A DNA stretch of 56,280 nt from a virus. Below the pieces are notes generated by a model. That model saw nothing but the letters and a program-made list of their open reading frames with translations. It was not told where the DNA came from and searched no databases. Of the stretch, positions 8,939 through 17,152 are shown piece after piece. The stretch lies in the IMG/VR virus record IMGVR_UViG_3300030090_004227, positions 1,392 to 57,671 of that record, one strand, 5' to 3'. Each line of letters starts with the position of its first letter. Position 1 is the stretch's first letter. Made by a program: the position numbers and the translations under genes.

Positions 8939-10261
8939 TTATGCGTTTTTTGCTTCTTCCACAGTTGGGTATACTTTGCATTTATCTCCATCAAATCCAA
9001 CTACGTGATGTCCCACTACTCCATATCTCGCTTTAGCTGCGATTAGCTTTACTGTGTTTCTATCGAATCTGCTACTATCAAAAGCAAACCCATAGAATAT
9101 AAGTAATGCTGTTTCTGCTGTTTGTTCAATTACACCACTTTCTGCAAAATCACTTAATCTAGGTTCAGGATCAATACGTCTTTCTACTTCCCTATTTAAT
9201 TGACTAATAAGAATTGCTGATATATCATATTGTTTACAAATCCATTTGTACTCATATAATATTTGTTCTATCTCAAATCTCCTATCAGACTTTCCTTCTA
9301 CATTAATTAATTGAATATAATCATCTATTATTACTTTTGGCTTTACTTTAGATATTTCCCTCATTGTATCATTTAAGTTTCTTATGTTATCCATCATTGT
9401 CAAATATGGAGAATATTTAGTCCTCATTATTTTATCTAGAGAATCTATTTCTTTATTCTCTTTATATAGTCCTCTTCTCATTTTTTGATAACTGAGAGAT
9501 TTACTCTCCATTACCATTAGCTTTCTCCATATCTCTTCACTTGTCATTTCTCTATTGAATACAAGTACTTTTGTTTTGTTTTCTACTAATCCCTTAATGA
9601 CGTTTACTGCAAGAGTTGATTTGCCATGACCTGGTCTGCCTCCAATAACTGTTATTTCTCCTTTAGACATTCCACCTGCAACCCAATCTAATTGTGGCAT
9701 TCCAAATTTAGTTAGATTTGCACCTGACCGAATTTCTCGTAGAGCTTGATTTGCTATAAGAGACAAGTCTTTCTTATGAGAAGGTTGAACTCTTTTCAAT
9801 TCTTCAATAAGTCTAGCATGTCCTTCTAGCAATATATTTACTTCATCATAATCTTTAAATGAAGAATTATATAACTTGTAAGCACTTTCTGCTGTCTCTC
9901 TTTGAATGTATCTTTCCCATACTATCTTTGCATATGTTTCTACTTGTGCAACTGAAGGAACATTATCTGTAAGAGATAATACATAGGTAGCACCTAAAGG
10001 AACACTATGTTCTTCTTCTTTTACTATTGTATCTTTGCATGAATCTGTTACTGTAATGAGGTCAATGATTTTATTGTTTTTATATAGTTCTGTTATAGCG
10101 TTCCATACTATTCTATTTTTATTGTTATATATAGCTTCAGGCTTTCTTATCCATTTCAATGCTTTTTCATATATATCATAGGTATTTTCATTTGCATCAA
10201 GAATACATCCAAGACAAGCGTCTTCTGCTTCTCGGCTATGTGGATTAGGTTTTAAATCCAT
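8939..10261 (-). CDS. Replicative DNA helicase, DnaB family
   Basis: The 440-residue protein has the DnaB layout. An N-terminal helical domain (about 1-110, starting with PHSREAEDACLGCIL as in DnaB) is followed by a RecA-type ATPase. Walker A is GRPGHGKST (208-216). Walker B is VIIDDYIQLI (310-319). A sensor-type SQLNREVE and an arginine-rich C-terminal part follow. It would unwind the phage fork as a hexameric 5'-3' helicase. No phage DNA polymerase was seen, so it likely recruits host polymerase. A good ribosome site (AAGGAG) precedes ATG 10261. Confidence 0.92.
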   Translation of the reverse strand: MDLKPNPHSREAEDACLGCILDANENTYDIYEKALKWIRKPEAIYNNKNRIVWNAITELYKNNKIIDLITVTDSCKDTIVKEEEHSVPLGATYVLSLTDNVPSVAQVETYAKIVWERYIQRETAESAYKLYNSSFKDYDEVNILLEGHARLIEELKRVQPSHKKDLSLIANQALREIRSGANLTKFGMPQLDWVAGGMSKGEITVIGGRPGHGKSTLAVNVIKGLVENKTKVLVFNREMTSEEIWRKLMVMESKSLSYQKMRRGLYKENKEIDSLDKIMRTKYSPYLTMMDNIRNLNDTMREISKVKPKVIIDDYIQLINVEGKSDRRFEIEQILYEYKWICKQYDISAILISQLNREVERRIDPEPRLSDFAESGVIEQTAETALLIFYGFAFDSSRFDRNTVKLIAAKARYGVVGHHVVGFDGDKCKVYPTVEEAKNA

Positions 10262-10274
10262 GTGTTTCTCCTTT

Positions 10275-11111
10275 CTAAAAGAGGTCTTCTTGGATAATAG
10301 GGTTATAGTTCATTATAAGTAATTCACAAAACTCTTTATCTCTTGCCTCTGTTGCTCCTGAGTACTTTGTCTTAATCTCCTGTACGTTATATTCTCGATA
10401 TAAGGTTCGTACTTCATCTCTGTTGTCATAACTAAGCATAAACTTTCCACCTCCTGAATCAATCTTATCTACTACATCTTTAAGGTCTTTATGCTCTTGC
10501 TCTCCAAATGCGTATCTATAGTAATCTTTCCTTTCACCTGCTATCCAATAAGGTGGATCAAGATACCAACAATCATCTTTTCTTGGTTCATACTTCTCAA
10601 CAAGTTTTCTAAAATCAAAAGATTCAATTGTAGTTTGAGAAAAGTATTTTCTTGAATGTTTTAATTCTTGAATTAGCTTATCTCCTCCCCAATCTGCTTT
10701 GGCTTGTTTTGAAAAAGAACCATGTACGTTTTTATTAAAGGCAGTTTTTATTTGATAATAATATCTAGCCGCTCTTTTGGGATCAGGAATAACAATATCT
10801 CTTTGTTCTTTTAGTTCTTTTTTAATCTCATTAAAGAGAGTTCTAGAACGTGGATACCAATAGATATATTCAGATAATTTATCAAACTCCTCAAGTACTG
10901 AAATATAGAGATTAACTACATCATTGTCAATATCATTTACTACATTCCATTTAGCTTTTGTTTTTCTGAAGAACATAGATAGCCCACCTGCGAACATTTC
11001 TATATACCTCTCATGGGGAGGAAGCATAGGAACTAGTCTTCTGCTTAGTTCAAACTTCCCCCCAAAGTAAGGTATTATTACAGGGCATGCTCTCCACTCA
11101 TGAGTACTCAC
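10275..11111 (-). CDS. dam: DNA adenine N6-methyltransferase, Dam/D12 class
   Basis: The 278-residue protein begins with the SAM-binding PYFGGK (14-19), followed by the EMFAGG block, and carries the catalytic DPPY (185-188) in CWYLDPPYW. This order matches Dam-type enzymes that methylate adenine N6. Phage Dam proteins usually protect DNA from host restriction. The specificity cannot be read from sequence. The start overlaps the stop of the DUF932 gene by 4 bases. Confidence 0.9.
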   Translation of the reverse strand: MSTHEWRACPVIIPYFGGKFELSRRLVPMLPPHERYIEMFAGGLSMFFRKTKAKWNVVNDIDNDVVNLYISVLEEFDKLSEYIYWYPRSRTLFNEIKKELKEQRDIVIPDPKRAARYYYQIKTAFNKNVHGSFSKQAKADWGGDKLIQELKHSRKYFSQTTIESFDFRKLVEKYEPRKDDCWYLDPPYWIAGERKDYYRYAFGEQEHKDLKDVVDKIDSGGGKFMLSYDNRDEVRTLYREYNVQEIKTKYSGATEARDKEFCELLIMNYNPIIQEDLF

Positions 11112-11878
11112 GTTATAGCTACTTGCTTGTCAGACATAGACTTAATCATTTTATATACATTCTGTTCTAACTTGTGAGTAGCTTCTGTTTTTCTATTTAA
11201 TACGTGAGTTGACATCCAAGTACAAGCATTAAGCAAATCCCAATATGTATCAGGTTTATTTGTTAATAGATATTGTACTAGATTTTCTATTGATTGTTCA
11301 GGGAATAGCTCTACTATTTTACTTACATCGCTTGGATTGAGCTTTATATTCTGGAGTTCTGGCAAATCGTTTTCTATTGCTGTTATAGCTGTTCTAATCA
11401 TATCAGGAAGTACAGTATCTAACTGTTTGACATTTGGATTATATACACTATGTCTGTTGTTGAATTTGCCAAAGGTTACTCCTATTATCATTCCATTACT
11501 ACAGATTAATCTATATGCTCCCATCATCATATATACTTGAGATGTACCATCATAGCTATTACCCATAATAATCTCAGGATGCATATCATCCTCACCAACT
11601 TTAATAGTTTGTGGGAATCTATATCTCCATCTAGCTCTAGCTCCATTACCAAAGATCTTTGTCTCTGTTAATGTTCCTTCAAACTCTTTTATTACTTCTG
11701 AAGATTTCTCGAAGACTTCTTGATTAGTAACAAGTTTATATTCGTTGGACATACAACTTAATACTTGTTCTGTATCTTCTCTCACTATGAACTTGTGTTC
11801 AGTACTTAGGTGAGTGTCTTGTAGAATTGCTGGTACCTCTTTTACTGGGAATAACATATTATTCTCTAGGTTGCTCAT
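11108..11878 (-). CDS. DUF932-type phage/plasmid protein
   Basis: The 256-residue product fits the DUF932 family: YKLVTNQEVFEKS near the N-terminus, RYRFP and the MGNSYDGTSQVYMMMGAYRLICSNGMI core, and GVTFGKFNNRHS. The family is widespread in phages and plasmids near recombination genes, and its molecular role is not established. Here it lies between a zinc-ribbon protein and Dam, all translationally coupled by short overlaps. Confidence 0.75.
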   Translation of the reverse strand: MSNLENNMLFPVKEVPAILQDTHLSTEHKFIVREDTEQVLSCMSNEYKLVTNQEVFEKSSEVIKEFEGTLTETKIFGNGARARWRYRFPQTIKVGEDDMHPEIIMGNSYDGTSQVYMMMGAYRLICSNGMIIGVTFGKFNNRHSVYNPNVKQLDTVLPDMIRTAITAIENDLPELQNIKLNPSDVSKIVELFPEQSIENLVQYLLTNKPDTYWDLLNACTWMSTHVLNRKTEATHKLEQNVYKMIKSMSDKQVAIT

Positions 11879-12299
11879 TATAGTTTTCCTCCATTTTGTA
11901 TCTAAGAGTATTACCTCCTAGACGTTTTCTTTCCATTTCAATTAAAGCCTCTCTATTCTTATCGTGATTCAATATGATTGCACGAAGATATGAAAAGCCT
12001 TTTCCTCTATTCACGTGTTTTGCTGAGTGAAATTGATTTAATCCCCATTCAACTACTTCAGGCTTAGAACTTGAAATAGCAATAAGGAATTTTTTAGCTT
12101 GATTCCTATTTTCTGATGGTATCTGTCGAATAATAGTGCGACAGGTTTTTCTTAAAGATTTTCTAACTGACTCTGGCCATTTAGAATATAACTCTCTTAT
12201 ATCTACAGAACTGTTAAAAGAACCAAATGCATCTGTAAGTGGTTTATCACAATGTGGACATTGTACAGGGTATGTTCCATTTTTCATTCCTATACCCAT
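11859..12299 (-). CDS. Zinc-binding hypothetical protein, possible helicase-loader-like
   Basis: The 146 residues start with a CPHC pair (QCPHCDKPL) near position 14. They are followed by a helical, basic region ending in KGFSYLRAIILNHDKNREAL. That last block recalls the C-terminal motif of DnaD-like replication proteins (a short Tyr-Ile-Leu helix). With a DnaB-type helicase nearby, a loader role is an idea only. An alternative start is the second Met (12287). The start overlaps the upstream stop. Confidence 0.55.
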   Translation of the reverse strand: MGIGMKNGTYPVQCPHCDKPLTDAFGSFNSSVDIRELYSKWPESVRKSLRKTCRTIIRQIPSENRNQAKKFLIAISSSKPEVVEWGLNQFHSAKHVNRGKGFSYLRAIILNHDKNREALIEMERKRLGGNTLRYKMEENYNEQPRE

Positions 12300-12499
12300 C
12301 CAACTGGACTTTTGTCCCTTATATAGACTCCAATTGTTTTTGCATACTTGAGAGGAACTTCATTGTTATATGTAGAATATTTTAATCCTTTTTTCTTATA
12401 TAAACCTTTCCTGTCAGGATGTCTTCCTCTACATACCAATTGATACCTCTCTTTATTTAGATTCTTCTTAATATAATATAAGAATAGTTTATTCATCAT
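12290..12499 (-). CDS. Small basic hypothetical protein, 69 aa
   Basis: I chose the ATG at 12499, overlapping the end of the upstream gene, with GAAGAA before it. An upstream in-frame start at 12547 would lie deep inside the neighbour. The product is very basic and Tyr-rich (LYYIKKNL, RHPDRKGLYKKKG). It may bind nucleic acid. No family is recognised. Confidence 0.5.
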   Translation of the reverse strand: MMNKLFLYYIKKNLNKERYQLVCRGRHPDRKGLYKKKGLKYSTYNNEVPLKYAKTIGVYIRDKSPVGWV

Positions 12500-12836
12500 C
12501 GTATTCTTCAGTTTGAACACGTATATTGGGGTTTGTTTCTTTGACATCGTAAGCTCCTTTCTGATGTGTTACTTGAGTGTCTGGTGCAATTTGAAGTCTA
12601 CCTAAATAATATTTAGATAGTTCTTCTGCAAATTCATATGTTGATTGTTCAAATTTAGGGACTGCGTATATTAGTACATTGGCATAGGAGAAATTTACTC
12701 CTAATAGTACTCCTATTAACCCTGTTGTTGTCTTAAAGTGATCTCCTGGCTCTAAAGCCTCAAGTGTTGTATATTTCCTCTTCTTCTTACTCACACTTCT
12801 CGCAGTAGAGTGGGCCGTGGTATAGTTTTGCGTCAT
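12489..12836 (-). CDS. Hypothetical protein, 115 aa
   Basis: The protein has a Lys-rich N-terminus (SKKKRK near 16-21), a central beta-like part (EPGDHFKTTTGLIGVLLG) and an acidic tail. It overlaps the upstream 87-aa gene by about 50 bases and the downstream gene by 11, as is common in this dense operon. I do not recognise a family. Confidence 0.55.
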   Translation of the reverse strand: MTQNYTTAHSTARSVSKKKRKYTTLEALEPGDHFKTTTGLIGVLLGVNFSYANVLIYAVPKFEQSTYEFAEELSKYYLGRLQIAPDTQVTHQKGAYDVKETNPNIRVQTEEYDDE

Positions 12837-13050
12837 TAGTTGTATGCTCCTCGTCTTTGATTATAGATTTCCCATTTCCATTAACTACATATTCTTCTAT
12901 TTGTTTTGCTTTCCTTTGCATTTCACTTAATATATCGCTTAAATCTTTAAACAATAATTCGCTAAATGATGTCTTTGATGTTTCTAACCTATTTACAATT
13001 AGTGATAATTCTGATTCTGTCATTCGTAACAATACTCTATTTTCTGCCAT
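12787..13050 (-). CDS. Hypothetical protein with C-terminal CxxC, 87 aa
   Basis: A clear AAGGAG ribosome site precedes the ATG at 13050. The N-terminal half is a helical segment beginning RMTESELSLIVNRL; the protein ends in YCEKCE, a possible half zinc site. The gene follows the 70-base inverted-repeat element at 13092-13161 in transcription order, which could control it. Function unknown. Confidence 0.6.
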   Translation of the reverse strand: MAENRVLLRMTESELSLIVNRLETSKTSFSELLFKDLSDILSEMQRKAKQIEEYVVNGNGKSIIKDEEHTTNDAKLYHGPLYCEKCE

Positions 13051-13091
13051 AATTTTTCTCCTTTATTTTATTTGGTGTGTAGCAAAGAGAT

Positions 13092-13161
13092 GGGAGAGCG
13101 ATAAAAGAAACACGTGAGGAGCAAAACCGATAGGAAAGGAATCGGTAGGAACCGCTCTCCC
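13092..13161 (-). ncRNA. Candidate structured RNA or leader element
   Basis: The arms GGGAGAGCG (13092-13100) and CGCTCTCCC (13153-13161) pair perfectly over nine bases. Inside, ACCGAT (13126-13131) pairs with ATCGGT (13141-13146) around a nine-base purine loop. An unpaired purine-rich stretch lies on one side. On the minus transcript it sits about 40 bases before the 87-aa gene and after the 13171-13434 gene. There is no T-run, so it is not a classical terminator. I compared it by memory with known riboswitches and ribozymes and found no match. Confidence 0.45.
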
Positions 13162-13170
13162 TGAATGAAC

Positions 13171-13434
13171 TTAGTCTTTTTTCTTAAAAAAACCAAGTTG
13201 TGTTTTGTCCTCTGGTTCCCAAGGAAAGTCATACAATGTATACGTTCCTTTAAACTTACTTTGAATCTTTTTGCTATGTATCTGCTTAGGGTTTTTTAGT
13301 TTCCTATAAGGTACAGTCATCTCTTTTCCATCATGCTCAATTACAAGGTCTTCCCTTAAGTTTTTGCATTTTTGTACTATATAATCTCTTACAGAAACGT
13401 GTCCTCTCCATAACTTAGTTACTACGTATTTCAT
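13171..13434 (-). CDS. Hypothetical basic protein, 87 aa
   Basis: The protein is Lys-rich (KLKNPKQIHSKKIQSKFKG in the middle), beta-like at the N-terminus (KYVVTKLWRGHVSVRDYIV), and ends with a KKKD tail. It overlaps the preceding gene by 20 bases. It may be a small nucleic-acid-binding protein; no family is recognised. The structured element at 13092 follows its stop. Confidence 0.55.
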   Translation of the reverse strand: MKYVVTKLWRGHVSVRDYIVQKCKNLREDLVIEHDGKEMTVPYRKLKNPKQIHSKKIQSKFKGTYTLYDFPWEPEDKTQLGFFKKKD

Positions 13435-13690
13435 CTGATTTTTCCTTTTTTGTTTTCATTGAATGTAATCTTTCATATTCATCTAATGTGACAATCTTAA
13501 ACTCATCGAATAACTTCATATCATCGTTTAGATTTGTACCACCTGATTGCATTGAAACAACATCTACTATTCCACGTATATAGGAATGAGCTTCAATAGT
13601 AGTGTCAAATGTTGCCATTGGAGCATCTCCTTGGTCGTCTTTTAGCATATCTTTCCATAGTACTATGTACGTTCTATTATCTATTGACAT
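13415..13690 (-). CDS. Hypothetical protein, 91 aa
   Basis: It begins MSIDNRTYIVLWKDML and has a central segment suggesting a small alpha/beta fold, ending with a Lys-rich helix (YERLHSMKTKKEKSD). It belongs to the run of small leftward early genes and is almost adjacent to its upstream neighbour. I do not recognise it. Confidence 0.55.
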   Translation of the reverse strand: MSIDNRTYIVLWKDMLKDDQGDAPMATFDTTIEAHSYIRGIVDVVSMQSGGTNLNDDMKLFDEFKIVTLDEYERLHSMKTKKEKSDEIRSN

Positions 13691-13691
13691 T

Positions 13692-13988
13692 CTATACCTC
13701 CATACTTTGTCGACATATTAGACAAGATTCTGCCAACTCATTAATAATACCCTGTATTCGATTAAAAACCTCGTAAGCATCCCACCAAGTAAAATGCCGA
13801 CCGCCTTTTTCATTTTCATTTAAAATTCCTTGCAATTCAATGACTAAATTGTTGAAAAACTCATCACGGCCCATACTGTAGCGGTAATCGTTATCATTCC
13901 TTTTACAATACCAACCAACATATTCAAAAGCAAAATCAACAATTTCTTTGGCTGTAATTTCTACTATATATTTTCGACTATCACTCAT
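13692..13988 (-). CDS. Hypothetical protein, 98 aa
   Basis: The mostly helical protein (KEIVDFAFEYVGWYCKRN) has a CLICRQS motif near the C-terminus, a possible single Cys pair. The start overlaps the upstream stop by 4 bases (ATGA). No family is recognised. Confidence 0.55.
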   Translation of the reverse strand: MSDSRKYIVEITAKEIVDFAFEYVGWYCKRNDNDYRYSMGRDEFFNNLVIELQGILNENEKGGRHFTWWDAYEVFNRIQGIINELAESCLICRQSMEV

Positions 13989-14233
13989 TTTATTTTCCCT
14001 TTTTTTAAATGGCTTGTATCATACTCTCTAATTCGTACAGATATTTCTTTACCATATCTTTGCAAGAATTGATCTTCTATTTCAGTAGAAATCTCTTTCC
14101 AATTAAAAGGTTCTGATACTTCAAAAGTAATAAATTTATCACGACTATCGAACTCTTCACATATTCTTGCGTGTTCATCCCAATCTACAACAGGTTTATC
14201 ACATTCGTTACAGTGGTTTGGCATCGGTGTCAT
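13985..14233 (-). CDS. Small zinc-finger-like protein, 82 aa
   Basis: I chose ATG 14233 because AAAGGAAAG lies just upstream; longer frames up to 14344 run back through the neighbouring gene. Residues 6-24 read C-x2-C, then H and C (HCNECDKP, EHARIC), a compact CCHC zinc-finger arrangement. The rest is acidic. It may regulate phage or host nucleic acids. Family unknown. Confidence 0.55.
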   Translation of the reverse strand: MTPMPNHCNECDKPVVDWDEHARICEEFDSRDKFITFEVSEPFNWKEISTEIEDQFLQRYGKEISVRIREYDTSHLKKGKIK

Positions 14234-14429
14234 TTGTCTTTCCTTTCTCATGAAATGGATTATTCCATATACCTTCGTCTTCAAGTTGATCTTTAGCCTT
14301 AAATAACTCTTCAGCCATTGTGATAGCACCTTTTTCTCCACCAAATGAACAACTATTTAAAAGATAATCTACCAACATTTCTTTATCGCCTTCTGCTACT
14401 AACTGTGCTACTACTTTCATTTTACCCAT
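14208..14429 (-). CDS. Hypothetical protein, 73 aa
   Basis: The helical protein (MKVVAQLVAEGDKEMLVDYLLNS) resembles its upstream neighbour in general character. It overlaps the 72-aa gene by 8 bases and the zinc-finger gene by 26. Function unknown. Confidence 0.5.
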   Translation of the reverse strand: MGKMKVVAQLVAEGDKEMLVDYLLNSCSFGGEKGAITMAEELFKAKDQLEDEGIWNNPFHEKGKTNDTDAKPL

Positions 14430-14640
14430 CGTTATTCTCCTCTTTTTTTGATAACCATTCTAAAACATCACCATATGCCTCTCGGATAGTGAGAACACCT
14501 CTTACATTTGCTTTTTGAGTATATAATAACTTTAATAAAAACTCAACTTCCTCTTCAGGACTATCACACTCATATAAGATCCAGTTTGCTATTGTAGTAA
14601 TGTCTTCTTGTTCTCTTTCTTTATCGATCTTTTTACTCAT
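14422..14640 (-). CDS. Hypothetical acidic protein, 72 aa
   Basis: The product is highly charged, with ANWILYECDSPEEEVEFLLKLLY in the middle and an acidic C-terminus. A GGAGATAAT ribosome site precedes the ATG. It is one of the small early genes; no family is recognised. Confidence 0.5.
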   Translation of the reverse strand: MSKKIDKEREQEDITTIANWILYECDSPEEEVEFLLKLLYTQKANVRGVLTIREAYGDVLEWLSKKEENNDG

Positions 14641-14648
14641 ATTATCTC

Positions 14649-14879
14649 CTACTCACCTGCTATTGAATCTTGACCATATCTATAGAATATCACACTATCT
14701 TTATGCCAATCTGTTGTACTGTCCTGTGAAATTGCTTCCCATTCTCTTACTTTTTCTTCAAGAAGTTCTTCACGAACAGCAAGGTCTTCTGTTTGCTTTT
14801 TAAGATTATGCTTGTGATCTGCTACAAATACACCAAAAAATATTAACCAGTGTACATACCACCAAATTGTGTAAGTCAT
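14649..14879 (-). CDS. Small membrane-anchored coiled-coil protein, 76 aa
   Basis: Residues 4-20 (TIWWYVHWLIFFGVFVA) form one membrane helix. A charged segment suited to a coiled coil follows (about 24-50, with LAVREELLEEKVREWE). It resembles an inner-membrane anchor with a cytoplasmic or periplasmic tail. A role in early host takeover or superinfection control is possible but not shown. Confidence 0.55.
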   Translation of the reverse strand: MTYTIWWYVHWLIFFGVFVADHKHNLKKQTEDLAVREELLEEKVREWEAISQDSTTDWHKDSVIFYRYGQDSIAGE

Positions 14880-14888
14880 AGCATCCTC

Positions 14889-15521
14889 CTAGCTAATTTG
14901 AAATCCACCGCTTTGTAAACAAAACTCAGCGAAATTTCTTACGTTATCTTTATTAAATGGATAATGATCATCCCATTGTATTTGATCTTGCAAACGATTC
15001 CACTCTTCTTTATACTTTTCAGGATAGTCCACAGGAGGAACTTCTTTGCCTAGTATCTTTGTTACTCTGTTCTTAAGATTTTCTTTTTGTTTATCAAGAA
15101 TATCATTATTTGCTTTTGCTTTTTCCATAATAAGAGTATGTTCATTTACATCTCTATCTACAGTCTTATCTTCTAGTAGCCTTAATAGTCTTTTACCTAT
15201 TTTAGTGGCTTTAGTCTTACTTATTATATGTCCATCATTAAGATGACCTTTTGCCATATCTTTAGGAGTAAGATAATCAAAACAATGATGACAAACAAAT
15301 TCCCATAACGGTCTCCACCACCAAACATTATTTCTAAAGTAGTGACCTGGATTTTCTTCCTGATACTTATCTTTTAGTTCAAAATACTCAGATTGGACAT
15401 CTTTAGGAGTATCTCCATAATTAATAAATGTACCATCTCCATATTTTTTGACTATTTCTTTATATCTCTTTGGATGTTTATAGTTTTCTTTTGGATTCAT
15501 TCCATATAAATCGAAACCCAT
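14889..15521 (-). CDS. Hypothetical protein, 210 aa (MGFDLYGMNP type)
   Basis: The N-terminus reads GFDLYGMNPK, followed by a Trp-rich block (RNNVWWWRPLWEF) and a CHHC element (VCHHCFDYL). I have an impression of similar proteins in marine phages but cannot name a family. The Cys/His cluster may bind metal. It is the first gene after the 460-base gene-free stretch, with AAGGAG 7 bases before its start. Confidence 0.6.
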   Translation of the reverse strand: MGFDLYGMNPKENYKHPKRYKEIVKKYGDGTFINYGDTPKDVQSEYFELKDKYQEENPGHYFRNNVWWWRPLWEFVCHHCFDYLTPKDMAKGHLNDGHIISKTKATKIGKRLLRLLEDKTVDRDVNEHTLIMEKAKANNDILDKQKENLKNRVTKILGKEVPPVDYPEKYKEEWNRLQDQIQWDDHYPFNKDNVRNFAEFCLQSGGFQIS

Positions 15522-15539
15522 AGCATTATCTCCTTATTT

Positions 15540-16000
15540 TATTGTTTATGTGAAATTTTGGGGGGCTTTCTGCACGCCTGATCCTCTTAGACTGTGACTC
15601 GCAGAACTTCTTATTAGTGTAAACACAACAAATCGGACTCCTTTTTAAGTTAAGGTTATTCCAAATAAAGTCAGTTGCTATTCTAGTAAGTTGTATGCCC
15701 CCAAAGTTAATGGATGGTTAGCCCCTTACTCCACAAACAGAGTATTAACCGCGTATGTTTATAGTCTAACACTTAATAGGACTCTAGATTCATTACAGCC
15801 TTTTTTCCATACCTATTAGAGGTGTCCAGCAATTTTGCCTTTCGGCTCATCGGTGACCATCCAAATTTATGAAGTGTGTGCGAGATTTCTGCCAGCTTCG
15901 CACTAAAGAATAGACTCTGTCAATAGCATTGGACATATCACCACTTCAATTGATAAATCTTGCGACATACCCATGTGAGTATGCCGACTTTTTAGTATAA
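15540..16000 (-). ncRNA. 460-base gene-free region, candidate structured noncoding RNA
   Basis: I see no convincing reading frame here on either strand. On the minus strand, an 8-pair stem follows the upstream stop (CGGCATAC with GTATGTCG, about 15963-15986), using a G-U pair that is a mismatch on the plus strand. GCC-GAAA-GGC forms a tetraloop hairpin (15837-15846). TAATAGG (15774-15780) pairs with CCTATTA (15812-15818). Near the downstream end, CTTTGGGGGC (from 15697-15706) can pair over about 130 bases with GCCCCCCAAAA (from 15556-15566), with one bulge. This suggests a large folded RNA, though an origin or leader is also possible. Confidence 0.4.
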
Positions 16001-16645
16001 TTAGAATGGTAGTTCAGATTCTAGTTCGTCAGCAGTTTTAGGCTGCCCATCTGTCCAAAGCTGAGAATCTTTAACTTTCCATACACTTCGCCATTCCTGT
16101 TGGTGTTTAGGAAGGTCTTTAGTGTCTTTTGTTACGAAGTGTTCTTGATATAACCTTACTAAATAAGGTTTGCCAACAACATCTTCTAGGTCAGGTATTG
16201 CTAGTTTATGAACTAAAGTACCTTCGTTATCTACTTCTGTTGTTTCGATTCCAAGGTTCGTTAACCAATCAAAATAGGATTTATTACGACCTGATTCAGA
16301 ACCTGCGTCAAATAGAAAGACACCACGACCTTTAAATCGTTTGCCTACTATATGACCACAATCAGATATTTGCTGTTGACCTTTTTCATTATGAACAGGC
16401 TTTCTGTTGCCTTCTTCATCTACATCATATTCATAACCATTCATTTTCCACATTAGTTGAGTAAGCTCTTTAGCTTCTTCAGCAACCTCGTATTCTAGTT
16501 CAAATACAGTTGCCTTATTACCTCTAACTGTGAGTGGTCGTTCATTTAACCCACAAATATGAGCAGGGTATAGATTTCCATCATCAATAGGTTTCCAGCT
16601 TCCTTTTGCTTTACTTGGATTAAACGTAGCTTCTGATGTTCTCAT
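16001..16645 (-). CDS. Putative single-stranded DNA-binding protein
   Basis: The 214-residue protein ends in ELESELPF, an acidic tail with terminal Pro-Phe like the tip that SSB proteins use to bind partners. The body starts FNPSKAKGSWKPIDDG and has a beta-rich middle consistent with an OB-fold. The neighbourhood (annealing protein and nuclease just upstream) supports this. Family not confirmed by motif alone. It is followed by the 460-base noncoding stretch. Confidence 0.65.
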   Translation of the reverse strand: MRTSEATFNPSKAKGSWKPIDDGNLYPAHICGLNERPLTVRGNKATVFELEYEVAEEAKELTQLMWKMNGYEYDVDEEGNRKPVHNEKGQQQISDCGHIVGKRFKGRGVFLFDAGSESGRNKSYFDWLTNLGIETTEVDNEGTLVHKLAIPDLEDVVGKPYLVRLYQEHFVTKDTKDLPKHQQEWRSVWKVKDSQLWTDGQPKTADELESELPF

Positions 16646-16923
16646 TTATCATTCCCTTTCTTTATTTCAGTTCCATATTCACGTATTAACTCGTTTACTT
16701 TATTATGAAACTCGGTCATCTTTTTACTCCAAGTGACTTTGTTTCCTCCCTCGAAATATATACGAGGAATTACTGTTTTACCATCTGCTGTTTTAAACTT
16801 ATAGCTAGTAGTAGCTCTTTTAGAGCTTATTACTCCGTCAGATTCCATTTTTTCTCTAACATCAGTAGTAATTACTCCACTTGCCACAAGCTTATCAGCT
16901 TCTGCGACTGTCAGTTTACCCAT
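16642..16923 (-). CDS. Hypothetical protein, 93 aa
   Basis: I chose ATG 16923 because AAGGAGATAATC is directly upstream; a longer frame from 16947 lacks this. The protein starts GKLTVAEADKLVASGVI and has a basic second half (YKFKTADGKTVIPRIYF). It overlaps the SSB-like gene by 4 bases, so it is likely part of the recombination cluster. Unknown function. Confidence 0.55.
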   Translation of the reverse strand: MGKLTVAEADKLVASGVITTDVREKMESDGVISSKRATTSYKFKTADGKTVIPRIYFEGGNKVTWSKKMTEFHNKVNELIREYGTEIKKGNDK

Positions 16924-17152
16924 GATTATCTCCTTGTTTAGTTTCAATGTCTTCTATAGTGAAAGTATGAAAACTAGGATTGATAGTAAGTTTCTGTCTT
17001 TCAGTTGTCGTGAAGGACATTACTTGTTTACCATTCATTAATTTCCATCCATTAAAGGTTACTCTTTGAAATTCTTTACCATCGTTTGTACCAATGGTAT
17101 AGAGGCTTCCTTGTTGTAAGCATTTATCATCATATGAATATGTATTATGCAT
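16916..17152 (-). CDS. Hypothetical protein, 78 aa
   Basis: The start overlaps the stop of the annealing-protein gene by 8 bases, and the end overlaps the next gene by 8. Mostly beta-like (SLYTIGTNDGKEFQRVTFNG). No family recognised; the tight coupling suggests expression with the recombination genes. Confidence 0.5.
   Translation of the reverse strand: MHNTYSYDDKCLQQGSLYTIGTNDGKEFQRVTFNGWKLMNGKQVMSFTTTERQKLTINPSFHTFTIEDIETKQGDNHG

Noticed and set aside
15556-15706. tmRNA-like acceptor (GGGGGC with GCCCCC)
   Set aside because: There is no TTCGAAT T-arm, no CCA end and no tag-reading frame; the pairing is better read as a long-range stem.
15820-15870. Hammerhead ribozyme core resemblance (GATGAGCCGAAAGGC on the minus strand)
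   Set aside because: The essential core is altered (CCGATGA instead of CTGATGA, AAAA instead of GAAA) and I found no proper stems I and III with a cleavage site. It is kept only as part of a possible folded RNA.
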